A stretch of DNA of 49,371 nt from assembly GCA_009697105.1 (NCBI GenBank), contig SIAQ01000024.1:1-49371 (forward strand), given 5' to 3'. Below the pieces are notes generated by a model that saw only the letters and a program-made list of their open reading frames with translations, searched no databases and was not told the DNA's origin. The stretch is from Gemmataceae bacterium (GTDB taxonomy: Bacteria > Planctomycetota > Planctomycetia > Gemmatales > Gemmataceae). Every line of letters starts with the position of its first letter. Position 1 is the first letter of the stretch. Positions 16,437 through 25,201 of this stretch are shown one piece after another. A program made the position numbers and the translations under genes.

Positions 16437-17732
16437 TCATCGTTCTGCTATCATCCCCACATCACGCCGTTCCGGCTGGTTGCCGAGCGTGCGCCAGGAT
16501 TCGCCCGTCTCTCGTACCGTACGGAAATCGCGGGCGTGGTAGGCGATGTCCAGGTGCGGCGTTTCGATCCTCGAACCGGCGGCGCGGCTGCGCATCACGG
16601 CGTCGGTCAGGCCGGTCGTCAGCAGCGTTCGTTCGATCGGGTACGGCGATCTGCAGTTCACGAAATGATTCTGGATTGCATGCGACAATGCCATGAACAG
16701 GCAGCGATTGCCATACGGCCCCGTGTAGAATCGTGTCGCTCGGGGACGGTCTTCACCGGCGAGTCGGCAGGCGACGTTCCAGCGCACCGAACTCGCGCCG
16801 ACTTTGAGCATCGTCGCTCGGAAGCCATCGCGGTATTCAATCAACAATCCATGCGGCTCGGCGGCACGCTCACGCGGGATCGGTTGGCGGATGTCCGGCG
16901 CGTTCTTGCCAAACTCCGCTTCGAGTGCCGACTGGGCTAGCCGCAGCGACCATCGGCCCTGGCGAGCGGCGTCGAACAGGGCATCGCCACGCAGAAACTC
17001 GACGGCCCGGACGCCTGATTCACCGCCGCGCCGAGCTTCGACGATCGATTGCAGGTTTTCGAGAGCGTGAAAGTCATACGATTCGACCCCGCCGGCATGG
17101 ATCGACACGGCTTCTTGGATCCGTGAATTCCCAGGTAGCTCCATGGCCGGCTGACGTTGCGCGAGCGGCACGGAGCTGCCCGCCATCAGCGGGATGCCGA
17201 GTTCCTGACAGGTGTCGAACATTTGTCGCGCCCACGGCCATTCATACGACAGATGCTTGTCGTTGAAGATCGGCACGGAGCGTCGGGTGCGGCGCATGAC
17301 GGTTACAATTTCGTCGAAGAGACGTTTGCGTGGATACATGTGCTGGCCGAGCCGGTTGTACGGATACTCGCCATGCTCGCCGATCAACAGCACCGCATCG
17401 ACGGCGAGCGTATTGCCACCGAGGGTCAACGCGTCGGCGATAGTGCGATGCACGGGGATGTTGAACCGACGGGCGATTGCGTCGGTCGTGTCGCCTTCGG
17501 GGGAACGCTGATCGGCATAGAACGAGACGATGTCGCAGGGCGATGCCGTGCGCTTGCCGTTGAAGAGGTACGGCGTTAGAAAGTTTTCAAGGATGTTGTG
17601 GGCATGCGAGCGAAACCGGAAGACGGTATAGATCGCCGCAACGCGTGGCCGTGGCGCCGGCTGGGCCAGTAGGGAAGTCGCTGGCGCGACGGCGAGGCCT
17701 GCGAGCATCTGGCGGCGGGTGATCGGGTGCAT
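16437..17732 (-). CDS. Tat-exported protein of unknown function
   Basis: A 431-aa protein that starts MHPITRRQMLAGLAVAPATS, a twin-arginine signal (TRRQML) with a probable cut after Ala. The mature part is soluble and strand/helix mixed. It has YTVFRFRSHAHNILENFL near the start, VLLIGEHGEYPYN in the middle and IFNDKHLSYEW further on. No catalytic family is recognised with confidence. GAGAGGAAA lies ahead of ATG 17732. It follows an FGE-sialidase fusion gene on the same strand, separated by a palindrome. Confidence 0.7.
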   Translation of the reverse strand: MHPITRRQMLAGLAVAPATSLLAQPAPRPRVAAIYTVFRFRSHAHNILENFLTPYLFNGKRTASPCDIVSFYADQRSPEGDTTDAIARRFNIPVHRTIADALTLGGNTLAVDAVLLIGEHGEYPYNRLGQHMYPRKRLFDEIVTVMRRTRRSVPIFNDKHLSYEWPWARQMFDTCQELGIPLMAGSSVPLAQRQPAMELPGNSRIQEAVSIHAGGVESYDFHALENLQSIVEARRGGESGVRAVEFLRGDALFDAARQGRWSLRLAQSALEAEFGKNAPDIRQPIPRERAAEPHGLLIEYRDGFRATMLKVGASSVRWNVACRLAGEDRPRATRFYTGPYGNRCLFMALSHAIQNHFVNCRSPYPIERTLLTTGLTDAVMRSRAAGSRIETPHLDIAYHARDFRTVRETGESWRTLGNQPERRDVGMIAER

Positions 17733-17753
17733 GGCTGTTTCCTCTCAGGTTCA

Positions 17754-17817
17754 TATTGCCGCTTGCGGCTTAGCGCTCGGTGTGTCCCATGCGAGCGCTA
17801 AGCCGCAAGCGGCAATA
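17754..17817. repeat. palindrome family C
   Basis: TATTGCCGCTTGCGGCTTAG paired with CTAAGCCGCAAGCGGCAATA, continuing inward through CGCTCG/CGAGCG. The stop of the FGE-sialidase gene is 16 nt away. Confidence 0.95.
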
Positions 17818-17832
17818 CGAATGCGCGAAAGC

Positions 17833-19734
17833 CTACTTCGCCGTCGCTTTTCCTTCGCGTAGCCAGGCTTCGTTGAACGAGGCGCAACCCATGCGGGATC
17901 CGAACAGGTGGATGATGCCGTTGGGCGCCTGGGCGACTGACATGTACCCGCCGACGCCTTCGACTTTGCGGATGTGCGACCAGGTTTTGCCGTCGTCATC
18001 GGACAGGGCGGCATAGGTTCCGCCGTCGATGAAGGCTTTTTTGGTGTCGGGTGAGCAGAGGAGGATCGCACCGCTGGCGAGTCGCATGGCGGCGATCTTT
18101 TGGCCCACGCTGATGCCGGGCAGCGTCGTCGCTTTCGCTTGCCAGGTGTCGCCCCAATCGCGCGAGGTGAGCATCGGCATCGGGTGCGGGCCGCGCAGAA
18201 ACGACAGAATCGCGCCATCCGACGTGGGCACGATCGCGGGATGGATGACGTACTTGCCGTCGTAGGCTTTGCGCATATCGCCTTTGCCGACCGTCCAATT
18301 CAGGCCGCGATCCTTGGAGATCATCAGGCGTTCGTCGATATGGTTGTCGCCGTCGCAAGCGAGGACGAGCGTGCCGTCTTTGGCGACGAACGCCGAGCAA
18401 GGTTGGCTGAGGCGATCCGGGCGATCGCGGTCGAGGATGATGCGCGGGTGCGACCAGGTGACGCCGTTATCATCGGACCAGCGGACGATATTCGAGGCAT
18501 TGTCCCAGCCGAACAGCGATTGCGTGAGGAAATGGTAGATGCGCTTGCCGTCGCAAAGCAGCACTGGGGCGTGGCTGTTGATGTCCGGAACGCCGAAGAA
18601 GAGTGACGCCGGCTCCCAGCGATCCGAGCCGACGCGAAGTCGGCTGCACGCTTGTGCGAGTTCGCGTCCCGATTCGCTGACACAGGTGTACCAGCAGGCG
18701 AGCACGTCGCCATTCGGGCAGACGCAGATGGCAGAGTAGTGGTTGTGAGCACTATAGATCGGACCCCAGGTTTCCTTCGGGATCGTCGCGATCTTCGCTT
18801 CCTTGGTGGTGCCGATGAAGTAGGGCTTCTTCGGATCGGGACCATCGGTCGGTGCCGGCGTTTGCTTAACGTTTTGCTGCCAGGGTTCGACTACCGCGGG
18901 CAATGGCTTGGTTGTCGGCCCCTCGCCAAGCACAACGCGAAAGCCGGTGTAGATGTTGGAGTCTTCGGGAAGCTGGCCCGAGCGATTCGCCGATCGGCAG
19001 AGCTTGGTCGCGCCTTGAAACGACGGCGTCAAACAACTCCACCCGCGTAGCACTCGCGCATAGCCCGATATGCGACCGGTGGGATCGGTTTGCTCGCCTG
19101 CTTGATACGGTCCATACCAATCGAGGCACCACTCGGCGACGTTGCCATGCATGTCGTGCAATCCCCAGGCGTTCAGCGGATAGCTGCCGACCTTGACCGC
19201 GGCCTTGAACACCTTGTCGTCGCGGCTGCGTCCGAAGTTGGCATCGCTGGCGGTCAGTTTGTCGCCAGTGTGGAACGGCGTCGTCGTGCCCGCTCGGCAA
19301 GCGTATTCCCACTCGGCTTCGGTAGGCAGGCGGTAGGTTTTGTTTTCATTTTTCGACAGCCAGGCGCAGAACGCGACGGCGTCGTGCCAGGTGACATAGA
19401 CGACGGGATCGTCGTCGGCTTTGCCGCTGCCGCGTTTGCCTCGCAGGGCTTTGTGCTTGGGGTCGAATGCTTCGTACTGGACGTTGGTAACTTCGTGGAT
19501 GCCGAGGTGGAGCGCCTTGGAGATGATGACGCGATGGGCCGGCGCTTCGTCGTGATCGCGTTCATTCCATTCCGCGCGCGACTTGGGCGGAGCGTCGCCG
19601 GTGCCCATCATGAACGCCCCGGCATCGATGCGTGCGAACTTCATGCCAAGCGTGTTGGTGAAGGTCTTCGCGTCCTGGGCGTTGGTAACCGTGGCGATAA
19701 TGCACCACGTTGCAATGATGACGATGGTTCGCAT
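17833..19734 (-). CDS. secreted FGE-sulfatase-like (SUMF1) domain fused to a sialidase-type Asp-box domain
   Basis: A 633-aa protein with an N-terminal signal peptide. Residues about 25-270 match the SUMF1/EgtB/PvdO fold: YRLPTEAEWEYACRAGT, HGNVAEWC, RVLRGWSC and TGFRVVL. The close CxxxxC copper/thiol pair of true formylglycine-generating enzyme is not seen, so sulfatase activation is doubtful. The C-terminal half carries four Asp-box repeats (SDDNGVTW, SKDRGLNW, SRDWGDTW, SDDDGKTW) typical of six-blade sialidase/BNR propellers. The combination suggests a periplasmic or secreted glycan-binding or processing protein. No sulfatase gene is adjacent. Confidence 0.9.
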   Translation of the reverse strand: MRTIVIIATWCIIATVTNAQDAKTFTNTLGMKFARIDAGAFMMGTGDAPPKSRAEWNERDHDEAPAHRVIISKALHLGIHEVTNVQYEAFDPKHKALRGKRGSGKADDDPVVYVTWHDAVAFCAWLSKNENKTYRLPTEAEWEYACRAGTTTPFHTGDKLTASDANFGRSRDDKVFKAAVKVGSYPLNAWGLHDMHGNVAEWCLDWYGPYQAGEQTDPTGRISGYARVLRGWSCLTPSFQGATKLCRSANRSGQLPEDSNIYTGFRVVLGEGPTTKPLPAVVEPWQQNVKQTPAPTDGPDPKKPYFIGTTKEAKIATIPKETWGPIYSAHNHYSAICVCPNGDVLACWYTCVSESGRELAQACSRLRVGSDRWEPASLFFGVPDINSHAPVLLCDGKRIYHFLTQSLFGWDNASNIVRWSDDNGVTWSHPRIILDRDRPDRLSQPCSAFVAKDGTLVLACDGDNHIDERLMISKDRGLNWTVGKGDMRKAYDGKYVIHPAIVPTSDGAILSFLRGPHPMPMLTSRDWGDTWQAKATTLPGISVGQKIAAMRLASGAILLCSPDTKKAFIDGGTYAALSDDDGKTWSHIRKVEGVGGYMSVAQAPNGIIHLFGSRMGCASFNEAWLREGKATAK

Positions 19735-19748
19735 TTTTTTCCTTTTTG

Positions 19749-19814
19749 TTTAGCCGCGACGCGCCAGCGGAGCGCGAGCTTCATCCCGCGCTCCGCTAGC
19801 GCGTCGCGGCTAAA
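19749..19814. repeat. palindrome family A
   Basis: TTTAGCCGCGACGCGCCAGC...CGCTAGCGCGTCGCGGCTAA with a short spacer. Its right arm holds the TAG stop (19812-19810) and last Val codon of the PlsY fusion gene. Confidence 0.95.
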
Positions 19815-21063
19815 CGGGATTGGGTTTATTCGCGGGTACGTTCCCCGCCATGGCCATGGCGACGGCCACGCAAGCGATGGCACCGAAATTTGCGAGCAAG
19901 CTGAAGCCGTGCCACATGCCGAATTCAGCGCGGGCGGCACGCATCTCCGTTTCGCGTTCCTCGTCTGCCGGCGAAGCCAGGTAGCGTTCCATATTGGCGT
20001 TGCGAGGAAGACGCAACTCGCTGACGTGTCGCTGCAACGGCCAACCGATCAATACAAGCGTGACGGCCGCGATGATGACGTTCACTCGCCAACGATGCAA
20101 ACGCGAACCATCGCCGGCTTTCATCCATGACATCGCCGTCGCCAGCGCGATGAACCCGCACGCACCCTGGATCGCAAAGTACCACAGAAAGATCGGTCCG
20201 ACCGCGTAACCCGCAGCCCGCGTGCCCTGTTCTTTCGGCGCGTTGACGGCGAGGTCCTTGATGTCGTTGTAGATCATGGGCCGCGGGAACCAGCTTTCGC
20301 GCTTCTTGCTCTCGCCGAGTTTCTCGAGGGTGCTAAAGAGCGACGGAGCGGCGACGAATGTAAAAAACACCGACATCCCGAACCACAATCCCAGAGCGAG
20401 CAGGTGCAGGCTTTTGTTGAACTGTTGCATGAGCAGATGGTCCTTGAGTTGATTTTCCGTACCGGCGATCAGCCGTTTAATATTGCCACGATGCCGAAGC
20501 ACGACAAGCAGCCCGGCGACGACGCAGAACCAGCTGCGAGGATTCGACAAATCCCACGCGGCCGGAGTTCGCAAGTGAGCAGCACATAACACAAGCACGC
20601 TGATGATCGACGCGAGCGACATGTAGCGAAACGCACAGAGCAAAATGCCCCAGATTGCAAACGCCGCCAGCATCGGGATCGGCAGCAGCACGGCGACAAC
20701 GCCCGCACCGGTGGCGACGCCCTTGCCGCCGCGAAATCGCAGGTAAACCGGAAAGCAATGTCCGAGAAACGCCGCAAGACCCGCGCCGACGGCGACCCAC
20801 CTATGCGACCAGAGTTCGCCGTCGAAGTGTGATTGTAACGCCTGGGCCATGCCGACCGCCCCGGCTCCCTTAGCGCAATCGAGTGCGAAGACAATGAATC
20901 CGAACTTGCGACCGAGCACCCTGCCAACGTTCGTGGCACCGATGTTGCCGCTACCCTGGGCGAAGATGTCGATGCCGCGCATGCGCGCGACGAGGAAGCC
21001 GAACGGAATGGCGCCAATCAGATACGCCGCGATGAGCGTCAATATGGCGGCGAGGAGGTCCAT
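19810..21063 (-). CDS. plsY: PlsY glycerol-3-phosphate acyltransferase fused to a DUF4149 membrane domain
   Basis: Residues 1 to about 205 are PlsY, which transfers acyl groups from acyl-phosphate to glycerol-3-phosphate at the inner membrane, the first step of phospholipid synthesis. Signatures are YLIGAIPFGFLVAR, GSGNIGATNVGR and RFRGGKGVATGAGV. Residues about 220-417 form a second multi-helix domain, FNKSLHLLALGLWFGMSVFF and onward, of the DUF4149/TMEM205-like type. PlsY alone is usually near 200 aa, so this is a fusion of two membrane units. ATG 21063 begins the PlsY domain; an upstream in-frame start would translate a palindrome. The stop lies in a family-A repeat. Confidence 0.9.
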   Translation of the reverse strand: MDLLAAILTLIAAYLIGAIPFGFLVARMRGIDIFAQGSGNIGATNVGRVLGRKFGFIVFALDCAKGAGAVGMAQALQSHFDGELWSHRWVAVGAGLAAFLGHCFPVYLRFRGGKGVATGAGVVAVLLPIPMLAAFAIWGILLCAFRYMSLASIISVLVLCAAHLRTPAAWDLSNPRSWFCVVAGLLVVLRHRGNIKRLIAGTENQLKDHLLMQQFNKSLHLLALGLWFGMSVFFTFVAAPSLFSTLEKLGESKKRESWFPRPMIYNDIKDLAVNAPKEQGTRAAGYAVGPIFLWYFAIQGACGFIALATAMSWMKAGDGSRLHRWRVNVIIAAVTLVLIGWPLQRHVSELRLPRNANMERYLASPADEERETEMRAARAEFGMWHGFSLLANFGAIACVAVAMAMAGNVPANKPNPV

Positions 21064-21071
21064 TGGAAGCC

Positions 21072-21139
21072 AAGCCCAAGGGTGAGGTACTCCGAACCCT
21101 TGGGATCCCAGAGGTTCGGAGTACCTCACCTCTGGGCTT
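21072..21139. repeat. palindrome family D
   Basis: AAGCCCAAGGGTGAGGTACT...AGTACCTCACCTCTGGGCTT, arms about 33 bp with few mismatches. It lies 12 nt beyond the stop of the sugar isomerase-like gene and 8 nt before the plsY start. Confidence 0.95.
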
Positions 21140-21150
21140 ACAATATCCTG

Positions 21151-21987
21151 TTACGCCAAACAATCCTTCAGCACACGGATGCCGTGGGCGATGTCCTTGA
21201 CACGCTGCTCCTGGTCGCCGACTTCGCGTTCGATGCAGAGCGGGCCGGTGTAGCCGACCTTCTTGAGCGTGTCGATGAAGCGTTTGATGTTGACCTGGCC
21301 TTGGCCGAGCGGGACTTCCTCGCCCCAGGTGCCGGGGACTTTGGTGCGGAGCGCGTCCTTGACGTGCACGCTGCGAATGTCAGGGCCGAGGATTTCGACG
21401 GCCTGGATCGGATCGCCCATCTCGTAGAGGATCACGTTGGCGGGGTCAAAGTTGATCTTGAGGTTTGGACACTTCAAATCGTCGAGCGTTCGGCGAAGCA
21501 GTTGTGCGGTTTCCTGGCCAGTCTCGAACGAGACGGTGATCTTCTTCTCGGCTGCGAGCTGGCTGACCTTGGCGAGCGTATCGAGAAACGGTTTGCGATC
21601 GGGATGGCCCGGCTCCGGCAGGAAGCCCGCGTGGAGCATGATGTCGCCGAGGCCGAGTTGCACGGTACGGTCGATCGCCCACTGGAAGCGTGCGAGTCGT
21701 TCGGGCCGAGTCGCCGGGTTGCCGAACCCGCCGGAATGCTCGATTGTTTTGGGCGTGGTGTAATCTTCGCCGGGGAAGCCGAGCATGGTCCCGGTCATGC
21801 GAAAGCCGGCGGACTTGGCGGCGGCGGGCATGGCGTCGCCTTCGTCCCACGAGGCGTGGTGCGGATCGCCGCACGCAATCTGCACGACGTCAACGCCGAG
21901 CCGATCCATGAGCCGTTTCAACTCCGGCACGCTTTTGACTTGCAACGACCAGCTACAGACGCCGATGGCGAGTGGTTCGATAGGCAT
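21151..21987 (-). CDS. sugar phosphate isomerase/epimerase (xylose-isomerase-like TIM barrel)
   Basis: A 278-aa cytoplasmic protein of the AP-endonuclease-2/xylose-isomerase-like barrel family. Metal-ligand type motifs are seen in order: DIMLHAGFLPEPGH, SFETGQET, NFDPANVILYEMGDP, SVHVKDA and CIEREVGDQ. These are the His/Glu/Asp positions used for a divalent metal. Planctomycetes encode many paralogues for rare sugar metabolism; the substrate here is not known. ATG 21987 starts right at the first strand; the frame upstream runs into a family-C palindrome. Confidence 0.85.
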   Translation of the reverse strand: MPIEPLAIGVCSWSLQVKSVPELKRLMDRLGVDVVQIACGDPHHASWDEGDAMPAAAKSAGFRMTGTMLGFPGEDYTTPKTIEHSGGFGNPATRPERLARFQWAIDRTVQLGLGDIMLHAGFLPEPGHPDRKPFLDTLAKVSQLAAEKKITVSFETGQETAQLLRRTLDDLKCPNLKINFDPANVILYEMGDPIQAVEILGPDIRSVHVKDALRTKVPGTWGEEVPLGQGQVNIKRFIDTLKKVGYTGPLCIEREVGDQEQRVKDIAHGIRVLKDCLA

Positions 21988-22021
21988 GGGTGGAGTCTCG
22001 ATGGGGTGTGAATTATGTGAT

Positions 22022-22081
22022 TTCCGCTTGCGGCTTAGCGCTCCGCATGGCGCCTTGCGGAGCGCTAAGCCGCAAGCGGAA
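22022..22081. repeat. palindrome family C
   Basis: TTCCGCTTGCGGCTTAGCGC...GCGCTAAGCCGCAAGCGGAA, arms about 25 bp and perfect. It lies 4 nt beyond the clpS stop. Confidence 0.95.
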
Positions 22082-22085
22082 CACG

Positions 22086-22415
22086 TCACCCCGGCGCGGG
22101 TTCGATGCGGACGCCGAGTGGGCCGAGGTCTTTGCCTTGGCGTTTTTCGTGAGCGCTGGTCATGAGTTCATGCTTAAGTTCCGCGACTTCCTTGGTGCCG
22201 GTCCAGACGACAGCCTCGCCTGCCTCGTGAGCGTGCACCATAAGCTGGTAGGCGCGTTCTACGCTATAGCCGAGTGCTTTTTGCAACACTTCGATGACGA
22301 ACTCCATGGAATGATCGTCATCGTTCTCGAGGATCACATTGAATGGCGGAAGACGGCGCATCTTGGTTTCAGTTTCTTCGACAGGTAGCGTTGTCGTGCC
22401 AGCACGCAGGCTCAT
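22086..22415 (-). CDS. clpS: ATP-dependent Clp protease adaptor ClpS
   Basis: ClpS delivers N-degron substrates to the ClpA-ClpP protease. The 109-aa product has the conserved core NVILENDDDHSMEFVIEVLQ, followed by GYSVERAYQLMVHAHEAGEA and TKEVAELKHELM. The Asn-Asp-Asp and His-rich residues that hold the N-terminal amino acid of substrates are present. The start is ATG 22415 with GGAG about 8 nt upstream. No clpA is adjacent in this window. Confidence 0.93.
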   Translation of the reverse strand: MSLRAGTTTLPVEETETKMRRLPPFNVILENDDDHSMEFVIEVLQKALGYSVERAYQLMVHAHEAGEAVVWTGTKEVAELKHELMTSAHEKRQGKDLGPLGVRIEPAPG

Positions 22416-22499
22416 TACGCAGTCTCCGGACACAGAACGGGCTGCAAGTAAGGATATGCCGAGAGATGCCGTTTGGGCAGGCGCATTGTGCAACAAACT

Positions 22500-22584
22500 G
22501 TTTAGCCGTTCGCCTTTGGCGAACGCGGACTCGACGATGGACGACAGCGAAGGCAACACGCTCGCCCAAGGCGAGCGGCTAAAC
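22500..22584. repeat. palindrome family F
   Basis: GTTTAGCCGTTCGCCTTTGG...CCAAGGCGAGCGGCTAAAC with a loop of about 45 bases. It abuts the TAG stop of the hydrolase-like gene at 22584. Confidence 0.85.
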
Positions 22585-23348
22585 TAACGCAGCCAAGGCA
22601 CGACCTCGGACGAAATGAACCACGGCAGGCTGGTCGCGGAGTGACTACCGTTGCTGACGCCTGCGAGCAACATTCGGCTCGTGTACGGGACTTGGACCAA
22701 TCGGCGGTAGAGCGTACGATCCTCGTCCGTCTGGTTCAGCGGCACGACAAATCCCTTCAACCCGGCACTTTCGCCGTAATGTCGGTCGATCGTGCCAAAC
22801 GTGCTTGTGCCCCAACTGAGGATCATGCGATCGTTGCGCGAGTGGAACGAAACGATCTCGCCGCGCGTCGCGCGAAGAGCATGACGCAGGTCGAAGTTCG
22901 GCGAGACAGCGGCGGATAGCAAGATCACACGTTCCACCGTATTTGCAGGAAGATCACGGAGAGCGAACAACGTCAGCCCCGTGCCGCCGCTCTTGGCGAC
23001 GATGTAGATGCGTCGATTCGGGTACCTGGCACGATAGTCGCGGATGAAGCTCGCAAGTTCGTCGGCTTTTTTGAGGACATGCTGCGTGTCTTGTAAATCG
23101 GTGAGGAATTTGCCTGTCCCGTGCGTCCAGATGAAGCGATGCACATCATGTGGCAAGTTGGCATGCTTGAAGGAAAGCTTCGCGCTCTTGCCGACCATGT
23201 CGATACCACCGATGCCTTCGACGATGATGACGAGGCCAGGCTCTGACTCGGTTTGCGCGGGAGGCCGCTGTGCCCAGATTTGCACCGGCTGCTCGATGAG
23301 CACAAGGAATGCGAGGAATGCGATCAAGATACGTGAGGGTGGGGACAT
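22584..23348 (-). CDS. exported alpha/beta-hydrolase-like protein
   Basis: A 254-aa protein with an N-terminal hydrophobic signal (SRILIAFLAFLVLIEQPVQI, with cleavage near WAQ). The mature part has GLVIIVEGIGGIDMVG, then an AKSGGT nucleophile-elbow-like turn, and later DRMILSWGT and NGSHSATSLPW. That order of Gly-x-Ser-x-Gly-like, Asp and His fits an alpha/beta-hydrolase, but the family is not recognised with confidence. GAGGAACC lies ahead of ATG 23348. The substrate is unknown. Confidence 0.7.
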   Translation of the reverse strand: MSPPSRILIAFLAFLVLIEQPVQIWAQRPPAQTESEPGLVIIVEGIGGIDMVGKSAKLSFKHANLPHDVHRFIWTHGTGKFLTDLQDTQHVLKKADELASFIRDYRARYPNRRIYIVAKSGGTGLTLFALRDLPANTVERVILLSAAVSPNFDLRHALRATRGEIVSFHSRNDRMILSWGTSTFGTIDRHYGESAGLKGFVVPLNQTDEDRTLYRRLVQVPYTSRMLLAGVSNGSHSATSLPWFISSEVVPWLR

Positions 23349-23363
23349 ACGTGGTTCCTCTCG

Positions 23364-23429
23364 TCTAGCCGCGACGCGCCAGCGGAGCGTGATCACCATT
23401 CCGCGCTCCGCTGGCGCATCGCGGCTAGA
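23364..23429. repeat. palindrome family A
   Basis: TCTAGCCGCGACGCGCCAGC...GCTGGCGCATCGCGGCTAGA, lying just upstream of the hydrolase start and next to a second palindrome. Confidence 0.95.
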
Positions 23430-23454
23430 CTTTCGACGGTTGGGTTTGTCGTTT

Positions 23455-23537
23455 TTCCGAGCCGCGACCGTGAGGGAGCGACCGACATGATGCCGTGCGG
23501 TTTATCTTGGCCGCTCCCTCACGGTCTCGGCTCGGAA
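23455..23537. repeat. palindrome family I
   Basis: TTCCGAGCCGCGACCGTGAG...CTCACGGTCTCGGCTCGGAA, continuing inward through GGAGCG/CGCTCC. It lies 10 nt beyond the glycosyltransferase stop. Confidence 0.95.
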
Positions 23538-23547
23538 TAAACATGGA

Positions 23548-24570
23548 TTACGCGATTTCCTGCTCCGCTGGCGCCGACGCCTGGAACACTTTGATGTGCG
23601 GCGACTGATGGGCAGCGTGGTGCGGCTCGGCCTGGCGCGAATCATATTTGAGCAAATAGTTCGGTCGACAGCGCACCTGCTCCCAGATTCGGCCCAGGTA
23701 TTCGCCGAGGATGCCAATCGCCAACAGCACCGCGCCCGCCAGCACGTGGCTCGACACGATCATGTAGTATGCCATCCAGCTGCCGCCTGACGAAAACAGC
23801 ATCTGCACGAGACCCGCGACGGCCCAGATCAAACCGACGCCGAGCGCGATGCTGCCGAATGTCGTCGCCAACGTCAGCGGCTTTTTCGAGAACGAAAACA
23901 GACAGTCTTTGCCGAGCCGAATCAGTTGGCCGAACGAGAACTTGGTCTCGCCAAGCGTGCGTTCCTTCGGTCGAAACGGCACTTCAAGATACGCGAAGCC
24001 GAGCCAATGGATCAGGCCCTTCATGAAGCGATGCTTCTCGGGCATTTGAATCAACAGGTCGGCAACCTTGCGCGTCATCAACAGATAATCCGACGTCTCT
24101 CGGCGAATTTGGATTTCGCTGAGCGAATCGAGAATGCGATAAAAAATCTGCGTGCCCACCTGATTGAGCAAGCCGGGTTTTTGGTAGTCCTGACGCACGG
24201 TTACGACAAGATCGACCGGTTCCTTGGCCTTCTCGAGCAGCGACGGGATCAACTCCGGCGGATGCTGAAGGTCGGTGTCCATCGTAATGAGGAGATCGCC
24301 CTGCGCGTGCTCGAGGCCTGCTTGCAGCGCGGCTTCTTTGCCGAAGTTGCGAGCGAGAGATAGGACGCGCACACGTGAATCGTCACGCGCGATCTTGCGC
24401 ATGACGCTCAACGTGGCATCGCGAGAACCATCGTCGACGTAGATGATTTCGAAGTGATACTGCGTCGCCACCGTTGCGAGCACTCGGCTCAACTCGATGT
24501 GGAAATGCGGCAGCACTTCCTGTTCGCGAAACGCAGGACAAATAATGCTAACGAGAAGAGGATCGGCCAT
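23548..24570 (-). CDS. GT2 polyprenyl-phosphate glycosyltransferase (DPM1/GtrB/ArnC-like)
   Basis: A 340-aa membrane-associated enzyme that transfers a sugar from a nucleotide donor to a polyprenyl phosphate. Motifs are PAFREQEVLPHF, IYVDDGSRDAT, MDTDLQHPPEL (the D-x-D site) and the QIRRETSDYLLM-type acceptor loop. Two C-terminal membrane helices lie around ATTFGSIALGVGLIWAVAGL and SSHVLAGAVLLAIGILGEYL, as in GtrB and ArnC. ATG 24570 begins at the family N-terminus. It sits near a YdjC/HpnK-type deacetylase on the same strand; together they could build or trim a lipid-linked sugar. Confidence 0.9.
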   Translation of the reverse strand: MADPLLVSIICPAFREQEVLPHFHIELSRVLATVATQYHFEIIYVDDGSRDATLSVMRKIARDDSRVRVLSLARNFGKEAALQAGLEHAQGDLLITMDTDLQHPPELIPSLLEKAKEPVDLVVTVRQDYQKPGLLNQVGTQIFYRILDSLSEIQIRRETSDYLLMTRKVADLLIQMPEKHRFMKGLIHWLGFAYLEVPFRPKERTLGETKFSFGQLIRLGKDCLFSFSKKPLTLATTFGSIALGVGLIWAVAGLVQMLFSSGGSWMAYYMIVSSHVLAGAVLLAIGILGEYLGRIWEQVRCRPNYLLKYDSRQAEPHHAAHQSPHIKVFQASAPAEQEIA

Positions 24571-24727
24571 CCGTGACCTCGAGTATCTATTAGAGATTCC
24601 CATATAGCCTGCCATTTATGGCGGGTTTGGCTTCTACTCTATGGGGTATGTGGTGAGTAATACTCGACGCCGGACATCTTGTCCAGTGCGAAATTCCACT
24701 TGAATTTGCGGGTTCGGCGGGGGTTCG

Positions 24728-24803
24728 GCGAGCCTAGCCGCGTAAGCGGCAGGTTGAAGCGAGACGCCGTGATTCAACCTGCCGCTTACGCGGCTAGGCT
24801 CGC
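24728..24803. repeat. palindrome family B
   Basis: GCGAGCCTAGCCGCGTAAGC...GCTTACGCGGCTAGGCTCGC. The arms extend inward through GGCAGGTTGAA, giving 31 perfect base pairs around a loop of about 14. The right arm contains the stop codon of the DUF433 remnant. Confidence 0.97.
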
Positions 24804-25074
24804 AACGCTTCCATGCGAGCGCGGCCGGCTCGTGCCCGCGCTTCGATCTCTGGCGGATTGCCGCGTTTGAGGCAATCCTCAATCTGCCGATGTGTCACCA
24901 TCACTTCATCGCGATTTTCGTCGATGTAACGGACCGCTGCTTCGATTTGCTCAAGCGTCACCGGTGGATATCTGCGATCTCCGCGCGCGAGCGCCCAGCC
25001 TCCAAATAATAAAGGACATCATAAATCGTGACTCTCAACCCATCAATTCGATTGTTGACGATGACGACTGCCAT
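24794..25074 (-). pseudogene. DUF433-type antitoxin gene with one frameshift
   Basis: From ATG 25074 (GGAGG 5-6 nt upstream) the frame reads MAVVIVNNRIDGLRVTIYDV then LYYLEAGRSRAEIADIH and stops. The next frame continues PVTLEQIEAAVRYIDENRDE through RQIEDCLKRGNPPEIEARAR to TAG 24796-24794. Together they give a complete DUF433 protein, a small DNA-binding antitoxin type. One C missing near 24960-24968 explains the break. The stop lies in the family-B palindrome. The partner toxin gene (usually a PIN-like protein) is not seen; it may have been lost. Confidence 0.8.
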
Positions 25075-25201
25075 GGAAACCTCCGCGAAAATGCAGCCAC
25101 CGACATTTGTTCATCGTATCAAATCGATTCTACTTATGAAAGGTTGCGCTCACGTGGAGCGACGCCGGACACGAAGGCATCGCGAATGGCGACTGCCCAC
25201 C

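Noticed and set aside
19090-20130. 346-codon plus-strand open frame across the FGE-sialidase and plsY genes
   Set aside because: It runs antisense through two real genes and a palindrome; no family match.
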